Assembly: GCA_015231885.1 (NCBI GenBank)
Contig: JADGAT010000040.1
Location: 1 to 46,184 of the forward strand
From: SAR324 cluster bacterium
GTDB taxonomy: Bacteria > SAR324 > NAC60-12
Reading direction: 5' to 3'
Length of the DNA: 46,184 nucleotides
The notes under the pieces were generated by a model that made no database searches, had not been told where the DNA came from, and worked only from the letters and a program-made list of their open reading frames with translations. The position numbers were made by a program, and so were the translations under genes. Positions 24,494 through 32,900 of the stretch are shown here, one piece after another (within the stretch, counting starts at the first letter, position 1; each line of letters starts with the position of its first letter).

Positions 24494-26644
24494 ATGAAAA
24501 TAAAAATTGTAAAATACGCAACCCTATTCATCACTATTTTTGCGTTGGTGAGCCTGCATGGTTTGAGTGCTTTAGAAAAATCAACCGCTGTTCCATCGAA
24601 CGATAAGATTTCGGAGTTCTCTGCCGTCACTGCTTCAAAACTGCGTTCCCCAACATACCGTCTGGATCATCCGTCGCCTGATGTTATTTTTGTTCCAGAA
24701 GAAAAAGGATGGTTAGTTGGCGTGGCCTCTCCTTTTATCCACCTGATGAAAAAGAAAGGGGAGCTGCCCATTGTGCTTTCGTTATCAGATGAAGTTCATG
24801 ATGGACAAAAAAAACTACTCATGTCGCTTAAGGAACGTGAAATTCTTGCGTTGACCTCCAAGGCGTTTCCCGATCAATATGAATCTCTTGATTTTTCTAG
24901 ATTGGAGGTAATGGAATTTCCGAGTGGCCCTTTCCATACAGCACTGTTCGTCATCAAACAGTTTATTGAGAAGAGCCCTGACATCATTATGTCACCTTTG
25001 GAAGATCCTGAACATTTTCTGCAAGCTTCCATTTTAGCGGCACATGCCCAGGTACCGTTGGTTCCCTATGATAAAAAATTAACGGCTGCTGACCTGAAAC
25101 CGCTGTATCAAGAGATGGGAGTTCAGAACATCTATCTGGTTTCAAACACGGTTCCTTCGGTTTTAACTAATGCCGCAGGGGTCATCATCACTCCTCTCAA
25201 TGGTATTCAAACACAAAAAAAAATCCTGCAGCAACTGGGGAAAGAAAATATCAGAAATGTGATGCTTGCACGTCACCTATCAAACAGGTGGACTCCTTAT
25301 GTGTCTTCCGTTTCATATGCACCGTATATCAGCATATTAAGAAAGTCTCCCCTGGTTCTCAGTTCAGAAGAGAGTGGGGAACTCTCCGAAAAAGCCCTTC
25401 TGACCTATCTCAAACTCCACAACCTGGTCCCTCAAACCATTACAATTTTAGGAAATTACACGGATATAGGCACTATTAGTATTGAGGAACATCTCAAATA
25501 TGAAGTCTATGACGAAGAAGTCGATATGGAACCCGCTTCCCGTCCTCCAAAGGGACAAGCGTTAGCTTTTGGAGTGGGCAGACTCCCCTTTCACAACTTG
25601 GATCTGGTTTCTTCCTATTATGCGAATTTACTGGAAAAAAAGAGGCGATACGAAGCCGTTTATCCTGAATTTATCATGATTGCCAATTCGACAAAGAAAG
25701 AAAGCGGTACCGGACTTTTGCTTGCCGAAACAGTCAGTCGTGCCACAGCTGACGAATTGAAGAATTTTAATCTGAGAGGAACCGAATTTTATAGAGAAAA
25801 ACCTACTAATGCTGAAGTTGATCAAGAAGCATTGGATAAAGGTTTAATTATCTATCAAGGACATCTGAGCAATCTGACATTCTTTGATGGACGTTATGTT
25901 GATTCAGAGAATGGTGTCACTTTATTCGACCCACCCCATTTTCCTGATTATCCCTTTGTCATCCTACAAAGCTGCAATTCGCTGGATGACATAGAATCCG
26001 TCTTCCAACAAGGCCTGACAGGAATGATCGGAAGCAGTACCAGAGTGCACAGTGCTTCAGGAAGTTCTTTTATTAAAACGTATTTGGATTCGATTTTATA
26101 TCGAGGCTTGACAACAGGAGAGGCCCTCCGGGAAGCTAAAAATTATTTCCTGGGAATCGTTAAACTTAAAAAAGCACGTGGTCATCAGGAACAGGCCAAA
26201 ACATTCCGAGTTGCCCTGACTTTTCGGTTATTGGGAGATCCTGAAATGAAATTGTTTGATCGCCCTCTCCCTCCTCCTAAAAGGAAACCTGTCACAGCGG
26301 CATTGCAGGATAATGGATCCATCGCAATTTCTACTCCCGCTCAATTCCATAACCGAGTGGGAACCGAGTTATACTTTACGAAAATTTTTCCGAATGGACA
26401 AACCGCAGGAGTAGTGGCTCGATCAAAGGGCTCTGAGAAAGTTCAACGCAGAATCAATTCTTTCTATTTCTTTAATTTTCCACTCACTGAAAAATTGAAA
26501 ACCGCTGCTCATTTGAAGGTGAAAAACAAAAAAAGCACGGACATTCGAAATATCAGTTTGATGGATCCTTATAAACGCTGGATCTATGTCATACACTACC
26601 CAGTCAAGGAGAAAAAAAATGAAAAAGTTATACTCAATTTTTAA
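24494..26644 (+). CDS. Exported C25 (gingipain-like) cysteine peptidase
   Basis: 716 residues, ribosome site AGGAG, signal peptide about 1-27. The N-terminal half alternates predicted strands and helices (LPIVLSLSDEV, VPLVPYDKKLTAADLKPLY, NIYLVSNTVPSV), similar to cell-wall-binding type 2 repeats. The C-terminal half looks like the caspase/gingipain fold: His457 in IIYQGHLS and Cys494 in VILQSCNS at the ends of hydrophobic strands, then GMIGSSTRVHS, and ALTFRLLGDPEMKLF as the closing strand typical of C25 peptidases. The final about 120 residues form a beta-rich tail. It likely acts outside the inner membrane. The following M28 peptidase gene starts within its last codons, so the two are co-translated and may form a protein-degrading pathway. 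Confidence 0.75.
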   Translation: MKIKIVKYATLFITIFALVSLHGLSALEKSTAVPSNDKISEFSAVTASKLRSPTYRLDHPSPDVIFVPEEKGWLVGVASPFIHLMKKKGELPIVLSLSDEVHDGQKKLLMSLKEREILALTSKAFPDQYESLDFSRLEVMEFPSGPFHTALFVIKQFIEKSPDIIMSPLEDPEHFLQASILAAHAQVPLVPYDKKLTAADLKPLYQEMGVQNIYLVSNTVPSVLTNAAGVIITPLNGIQTQKKILQQLGKENIRNVMLARHLSNRWTPYVSSVSYAPYISILRKSPLVLSSEESGELSEKALLTYLKLHNLVPQTITILGNYTDIGTISIEEHLKYEVYDEEVDMEPASRPPKGQALAFGVGRLPFHNLDLVSSYYANLLEKKRRYEAVYPEFIMIANSTKKESGTGLLLAETVSRATADELKNFNLRGTEFYREKPTNAEVDQEALDKGLIIYQGHLSNLTFFDGRYVDSENGVTLFDPPHFPDYPFVILQSCNSLDDIESVFQQGLTGMIGSSTRVHSASGSSFIKTYLDSILYRGLTTGEALREAKNYFLGIVKLKKARGHQEQAKTFRVALTFRLLGDPEMKLFDRPLPPPKRKPVTAALQDNGSIAISTPAQFHNRVGTELYFTKIFPNGQTAGVVARSKGSEKVQRRINSFYFFNFPLTEKLKTAAHLKVKNKKSTDIRNISLMDPYKRWIYVIHYPVKEKKNEKVILNF

Positions 26645-28244
26645 TGACCACGCAATTTTACTGTGGGTTGCAGGAAGCTGCTTTTTGATAGGATCAGGCA
26701 TCAATCATCCAGCCCATGCACAAACCTCTTATGTCTGGGATACGCCTCTTGAAAAAAAAGTGATCCAGGCAATGAAAACTCTCAAAGCCGATGAGCTGCT
26801 GGAGCATGCTAAAGTCATCAGCGATAAAAAATACATTGGGCGAGAAGCTGGTAAAACAGGCAGTCGGCATGCGTCTCAGTACATTGTGGAAAACTTTCAA
26901 AAAGCAGGACTTCGGCCTGGAGGATCTGCGGGTACGTTCTTTCAACGCTTCAAGATTGAAGTCGGCTATAAAATTCACAGCACTCTCCAAGTGACGATTT
27001 CAGGAAACCCTGTGGAAAATTTCCAAAGAAGAGTGGATTATGCCTTAGTGCATCTGGTCGAAAATAGAGCCAATTTTCGTGCCGAATTAGCCTTTGTGGG
27101 CTATGGCATCAGCCGTCCCGACATCGGTTTTGATGAGTACCAAGAAATAGATGTCCGCGAAAAAGCTGTGCTGGTTTTTGCCGGAGTTCCCTGGAAACAG
27201 CAATTTTCTCAATGGGGAGATCGCAGTACACCCCAAAATGTCAAGTACCAATCCCTGTTGTATAAGGCTCAAAATGCAGCGCGTCATGGTGCAAAATGCT
27301 TGCTGGTGGTGGATGATCCGCTTGGGTGGCGTAACAAACTGGAAACAGAACATCTTTTGAGAAATCCAGATACCAATTCTCCGTTAAATAGTCCGATTCC
27401 TATCCTCCACGTGTCGTATTCATTCATAAATGCTGTCACTTATCTCGATGAGGATTCGTTACAGGAGATTGCCGAAGATATCTCTCAAGAGAAGCAGCCT
27501 GAGTCCAGAGTGCTGCAAGGCCGAGAATTGGAGTTGAAAGCTGACATTCAGGGAAAAGCCTGGGTAGGACGGAACATTATTGGTGTCCTGCCGGGAAGCC
27601 ATCCGGATTTAAAGCGGGAAGCCGTTGTGATTGGTGCTCATTATGACCATCTGGGGACAGACAACAATGATATTTATTTTGGTGCAAACGACAATTCAGC
27701 AGGAGTTGCTGCGCTGCTTGGTGTGGCCAAAGCATTTCACGCACTGGAACAAAAGCCTGCCCGAACTGTCATTTTTGCGGCTTTTGACGCCGAAGAGATT
27801 GGTAAAAAGGGATCAAAACATTTTATTGAGTACTCGCCAATTCCTATATTACAGACCGTTTTGATGGTGAACTTTGATATGATTGGTAAAAATGAGCCCA
27901 ATTCTATTTTTGCTGTAGGTACCCGTTCGAGCTTTGAATTGCACCAAATCCATCAAAAGGTTAATGAGTATGTTGGGTTAGCACTGGTTCACCCGAAAAG
28001 CTATCGCCTGGGAAGATCGGACCACAGTCCTTTCTATAAAGCAGGAGTTCCCATTATGTATCTGTTTGGAGGACTCGATAAAGATTACAACACCCCTCAG
28101 GATACATGGGAAAAACTGATTCCTGAAAAAATCGAAAAAGTGTCACGTCTTGCATTTCTGACCACACATGTGGTCGCAAAAATACCGTTCCGGATTGGAT
28201 TTGATGGGTACAATAAAAATGAGGATGCCTTCTTACCCAACTGA
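26619..28244 (+). CDS. Exported M28-family zinc peptidase with PA-type insert
   Basis: 541 residues from ATG 26619, preceded by AAGGAG; this start lies inside the upstream gene (26-base overlap). Signal peptide about 1-35 (ending AHA). A protease-associated-like region (about 100-300; FVGYGISRP, VREKAVLVFAGVP, HGAKCLLVVDDP) comes before and within the catalytic part. Zinc ligands and active residues are visible: His in GAHYDHLG (about 340), Asp in ANDNSAG (about 355), Glu-Glu in DAEEIG (about 391), Asp in NFDMIG (about 418) and His in RSDHSPF (about 469). The family removes N-terminal residues from peptides. With the preceding cysteine endopeptidase it would turn peptides into amino acids outside the cytoplasm. 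Confidence 0.9.
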   Translation: MKKLYSIFNDHAILLWVAGSCFLIGSGINHPAHAQTSYVWDTPLEKKVIQAMKTLKADELLEHAKVISDKKYIGREAGKTGSRHASQYIVENFQKAGLRPGGSAGTFFQRFKIEVGYKIHSTLQVTISGNPVENFQRRVDYALVHLVENRANFRAELAFVGYGISRPDIGFDEYQEIDVREKAVLVFAGVPWKQQFSQWGDRSTPQNVKYQSLLYKAQNAARHGAKCLLVVDDPLGWRNKLETEHLLRNPDTNSPLNSPIPILHVSYSFINAVTYLDEDSLQEIAEDISQEKQPESRVLQGRELELKADIQGKAWVGRNIIGVLPGSHPDLKREAVVIGAHYDHLGTDNNDIYFGANDNSAGVAALLGVAKAFHALEQKPARTVIFAAFDAEEIGKKGSKHFIEYSPIPILQTVLMVNFDMIGKNEPNSIFAVGTRSSFELHQIHQKVNEYVGLALVHPKSYRLGRSDHSPFYKAGVPIMYLFGGLDKDYNTPQDTWEKLIPEKIEKVSRLAFLTTHVVAKIPFRIGFDGYNKNEDAFLPN

Positions 28245-28299
28245 ATGCAGGTATGTGAACCGTTCCGAAGCAAATCGGTGCTGATACAGGCTGCATTCA
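28242..28299. other. Inverted repeat after the M28 peptidase gene
   Basis: TGAATGCAG (starting with the stop codon, 28242) pairs exactly with CTGCATTCA (28291-28299); the loop includes ACCG and CGGT, which can also pair. This could be a transcript-end structure, but no T-run follows. The rest of the gap to 28434 holds nothing I can name. Confidence 0.3.
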
Positions 28300-28434
28300 C
28301 CGTAACAAAATGAGGATGCGTCTGTATGAAGTTGCAACCATGGTGTTTATTTGTTATTTTGTCCCTCATGCCTTATTTTTTGATAAAAACGTGATTAACC
28401 GAATTCAGACCAGACAAACGAGGGGACTGCCTTT

Positions 28435-29223
28435 ATGCTTGAAATAAAACACTATTGGAGAGTTCTGCTGGGAGGATGGATTGTGGGAATGTTGTGTATT
28501 GGATGCACAACATCCAACCCTGTAGAAAAAACAAAGTCTTTGCTTTATGAATTATGCCTTTCTCGTAAAGACACTCGGCAAGAAACAAAAATTTCTGACT
28601 TATCACGCTGTCAACGTTGGGAATCGCTGGTTCAACGGGCAAAAAGGATGCAAGAGTACCAGGAAGATTTGGTGCTGGCCATGGAAGGACTGGTACGGCA
28701 TCTCAACATGCATCCAGCAGATGAAGAAGCTCTCTCACTTCTCACTCAAATAAGAATAGCACGGGTGGATGCTTTGATGTTGGAGATAGATGGAGCCTTG
28801 CAGCAAAAAGACCACTATCGAGTTTGGAAATGGTTTAAGGAACTGGAGCATATTGAAAAACTCGTCAGAAAGCATGCTCCCATCCCTGCTCATGTCATTT
28901 TCTATGTACGCAGCTCTCCCCTGGTTCAACAGGCCGTTACGATTGTGGAATCCGAATTGAATCCGGCATTTAAGAGGATTGAAAAAAACGAAGAAATACC
29001 TCCCTTAAAGTGGAACTATAGGGGAAACACTTTAGTCACTGTGTGTTATGCTGATACCCATCACTTCATGGGAGACCTTTCCAACCAAATTTGTATTCCT
29101 GTCAAATTGAACCCAACAGTCTCTCCAGTCAATGAAGGCCTCTTCTTTCAAGGGTTTAGCACTTCTGTTGAGTTGATATGTCAATATGACAAAAACCGGT
29201 GTGTGCGAGAAAATCATCCCTAG
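28435..29223 (+). CDS. Putative lipoprotein of unknown function
   Basis: 262 residues. A lipoprotein-like signal ends LCIGC with Cys24 as the probable lipidation site; the -3 position is Cys, not the usual Leu, so the lipobox is imperfect. The mature protein is mainly helical (about 40-150, charged heptads such as LLTQIRIARVDALMLEID), then a beta-like segment WNYRGNTLVTVCYADT. Four further Cys residues occur in the mature part (36, 50, 199, 213 region), possibly forming disulfides in the periplasm. No family recognised. Its TAG stop shares the palindrome CTAG with the stop codon of the convergent MscS-like gene, a four-base tail overlap. Confidence 0.6.
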   Translation: MLEIKHYWRVLLGGWIVGMLCIGCTTSNPVEKTKSLLYELCLSRKDTRQETKISDLSRCQRWESLVQRAKRMQEYQEDLVLAMEGLVRHLNMHPADEEALSLLTQIRIARVDALMLEIDGALQQKDHYRVWKWFKELEHIEKLVRKHAPIPAHVIFYVRSSPLVQQAVTIVESELNPAFKRIEKNEEIPPLKWNYRGNTLVTVCYADTHHFMGDLSNQICIPVKLNPTVSPVNEGLFFQGFSTSVELICQYDKNRCVRENHP

Positions 29224-29960
29224 GATGAGTGCACAGTCACATGTCGTTTGACATAGGCTTCTATTTCGCTGATATACTGATAATCTAAAGCGTGAATTAC
29301 TACTTCTACAGGGTATTGCTGATCTTCCTGCTGACCGATGAGTTTGATTTGAGGGGATTGGGTCAAAGAACTCCAGGGAGCACATAACACGGCAGCCTGA
29401 ATTTGCTGCATGATTTCCGGAAAAGAAACGTGGGACGGTATGGACAGTTGAAATGCGTGACTCACGGTTTTTTGAGTGATCCTCTGAATTAAATTTTCTT
29501 TTACGAAGGTACTGTAAGCAATTTCGCTAGCTGTCCCATCTTGAGTTTCCAGGGTTAGCGTGCGATAGCCCAAGTGTTTGAGCTTTCCCCATGTATCCTG
29601 GAAACAAATCATATCTTCCAGCTGATAATTGTCTTCCGCTTTAAAAATAACACCTGTGATCCAATCCCGGATGACAAAACTGCAAGCCCAGGTCAGAATT
29701 CCGGCCATTACCCCTAATAAGATCATTGAGCCGGAGATTCCTGTCTGAAAAACTTGTTCGACGCTCCAAACAAAAAAAGTCATCCAGATAATGAATTCCA
29801 GAACGGGAAATAATCGTTTGGGGAAAGGCAGCCACTGTTTTTTGGTGACATATATATTCAAATACTGTTTTGCCATCCTCAATCCCATGAACAAAAGGAT
29901 GGCTATCAAAATAAATTCTAATACGCCTAACTTGGAAAATTCATAATGAAGCTCTTTCAT
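29220..29960 (-). CDS. Divergent MscS-like channel protein, coupled to the cotransporter-ATPase gene
   Basis: 246 residues from ATG 29960, which overlaps the upstream TGA as ATGA; a TTG at 30023 would lengthen it by 21 residues. Hydrophobic helices: GVLEFILIAILLFMGLRMA, LFPVLEFIIWMTFFVWSVE, and GSMILLGVMAGILTWACSFV, then VIRDWITGVIFKAEDNYQLED leading into a beta domain (DTWGKLKHLGYRTLTLETQDG). This is the MscS plan, but the pore helix has few Gly/Ala positions and the beta domain is divergent (IAYSTFVKENL in place of VPN). Coupled translation with the 1714-residue cotransporter-like protein suggests the two work together in volume or ion control. Confidence 0.75.
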   Translation of the reverse strand: MKELHYEFSKLGVLEFILIAILLFMGLRMAKQYLNIYVTKKQWLPFPKRLFPVLEFIIWMTFFVWSVEQVFQTGISGSMILLGVMAGILTWACSFVIRDWITGVIFKAEDNYQLEDMICFQDTWGKLKHLGYRTLTLETQDGTASEIAYSTFVKENLIQRITQKTVSHAFQLSIPSHVSFPEIMQQIQAAVLCAPWSSLTQSPQIKLIGQQEDQQYPVEVVIHALDYQYISEIEAYVKRHVTVHSS

Positions 29961-32900
29961 AAGATACCCATAGTGGTGAATTGCCTGGTTAAAAAAGGTT
30001 CCAAATAAGGATTCAGGCTCCAAAGATCGTCACTCTTTTCTTGAAGAATGCCTGCCCGTTTAAAAATATCGATGAAACGTATAAATTGCTGATCATCCCA
30101 TCCCATCAGATACATGATTTTCTGAGTATTTAGGGTTTTGTGCAAAATAAACTGCACCATCACCACCACCCATTCCCTTGGTAACTGTGAAAGAGGAGCA
30201 AGGTCTGGTACACTAAGAGAGGTCATCCGCAAAGTATTCGTCTGTATGCTTCCAATGTGGCGAACCCAGGCTTGTAGAGCCGCACCGGGATTTCCCTTTG
30301 AATAATCGAAAATTCGTAGAAATAAACGGGTTAGCTGCAATTCAGAAAGCAGGTCTTCTGGATCATTATCGAATGTGAATGTCAGTCCTGAAGCTTTGTG
30401 GCGCAATAATATCAGGTTTTTCAATTCTTCCACGATCATGGGACCACATTCAATCACATCCAAAAAATATTCTTCAAAATTCTGTAGATTCTTAATCAGC
30501 TTGAAAGCATGAGTATTCATCTCTAATATGAAGAAAAAATGCTGCCCATACGCTCGAATGAGTGACTCCAGATGCTTTATCACCGAATTTCCTGCAGGAT
30601 GTCGTTCCCACCAAAGCTCAATGTCTTGAAAAATTATCACACTATTGGAAGGCAGCTGACGAAATAAATCGTTGCTATTTCCTTTTAGTTTAAAGATAGT
30701 CTCCAGGCTTTGATGAAAAACTTCCAAATTACAGGATCCCGCGGCAGGCGGTATGATTTGAAACACACTCTTATGCTTAAAATAATGATTAGCAATATAA
30801 TGGGACAATGCGCTTTTTCCAGAAAATCGTTCCCCCGTGATCATTAAAGCACCACTGGTTCCTTTATTGAAACGTTGTAAAACCAAATCGGCCCGAGTCA
30901 ACTCCTGTTGTCGGCCAACCCAAAAATCTTTAGTGGGAGGCTGGTTGCTCAGAAATAACTGTTTGTAATGGAAAGAAAGGTTGTTGAGCACCTCCGTATC
31001 AGGAGTCACCCGATCCATCCAAAGTAGCATTTTAGCCACATTGGTTTCTTCTGGGGTCATGTTTTCATGCTCTTGTGTTTTCAAAATTCCTTGGTGATAA
31101 TGATAAAGGAATCTGATTACAAAATGCTGCATCCATGTATGGAGTGTTCGGCGCTTACTCTCAACAAATGATATAACTTTTTTACTTTCCTTCTTTCGGA
31201 TATACCGACGAAGTTCATTTGAAGATTGGATAATCAGATAAGGATTGATTTTTTCATTTGTGATCTTCAGGTTTTCATCAATGGTCTGCATGAGTTCCTG
31301 CTGCAGTTTTTCAGCAGCATCCCGTTCCTGTTCAATTCTGTGTAACGTTTGAGTAATCGAAGATTGTCGGTCATTTTCCACAAGTGATTCATTATTTATG
31401 TCGGCAGGCAGAATATTAAAGGAAAGGAAACGAACGGCGTCTTTAACATGGTCAATGATTGTTTCAATCCTGGGTTGAAGTTCCGATAGATAATGACGCA
31501 GCGGTTCCAGCAGATCAGCGTGAATGAGGTATTCTAACAATTCCCGCAAGGACACTTCAATCCCTTCTATTTCGTGAAATTTTCTTTCCTGCAATTGGTG
31601 AAGAGAGGCATCTGTAATCGCTCGAACACTTTCTGGAACTTGTTCCAATGCCGGCTGAATTTCCTGAGCAATGTACTGGACGGCTTCTTCAGAAATCAAA
31701 TTTGATTTAGCGTCAAATTGAAGTTTGCGTTTTTTCACAGGCGTGTCTTCAGAGGGTGTCAATTCCTCCTGAATTTCTTTCAGCAAACTATCAATCTTAT
31801 TCAGTATTTCATTTTCAAGGTTAAGGAACCATTCCTGCTTGATTTTTTGCAGAATGATAGAGATCCGACGCTGGAAAGTCATCAGCATCAAATCCATCAG
31901 CATCATTTCAAACAGCATGGTCTGGTTGTTCCACCAGGTTTGAGGAAATTCATCTATCTGTAATTTTGCCCGTTTACCTGCCTGCTGATATTTCAAGTGT
32001 TTTTTATGATAAAACTTCACGTCCACAGATTCTGATTCCTGAACGACTTCCTCACTGACCTGCCGTAAATCCCATAACAGGTATCGACTTAGTTCAAAGA
32101 ATATTTTGTCATTGATTTGCTGAATTTCCTGAATGGCGCTGGTTGCTTTTTCTCGTTCTTCCTGCACATTTTCCAGTACAAGTTGTCCCTCAAGCAAACT
32201 GTATTCCAACGATTCCAGCCGATCTTTCACGGTTTTAAAAAGCCGTTGGGTTTCCTGAATCCAAAAAAAATGCTGGATTCCCAACTGGTGCAAACTATCT
32301 CTCCATTTTTCCCAGCCATGATGCCCCCAGGCTGCTTGAACCAACTGCTGGAATGGCACCTTAACTGCCGGTTGTTTTTTTGTAATTAGAGATTGAAGTC
32401 GTTTTCTCCATTTAAACCATCTGAGCGTTGTCCGGTCCTTGGGCTTATTTTGAAATGCTTCAAGAGGATACAGGACGGTCAGATAATCTGGGAGATCCTG
32501 CCATTGCTTAAAATTACTGCAAAGCCTCCCCAGGGCTTCTTCCAGCAGATCCTTTTGAAGAACTAAATGGTTTTGCTTAAATTCTGTAATCAATCGGTTG
32601 AATTGAAAAAATAAATCCCCCTGAATCTTGGCCATGGATCGTTTTCCTCTGGGATCATTTCCTTCTTTGAGCATGGCTTCATGATCTTCAAAAGCGTTAA
32701 TGACCAAATCCCCCAGCGTTTTGATGAGAGTTCGGTTGCGGTCGTGCATGGCTAAAAACTGCTGTTCCACTGTCTGTAGAATCATGTCCACACCAGACCG
32801 GTCAAAGTTGGCCAAATGCAAACTCAACTGTTCATCCCCGGGCAAAGTTAACGGAGGAAACTCGAGCTTTTGAGGACTTAGTTTTTCGAGGGCATCCGCC

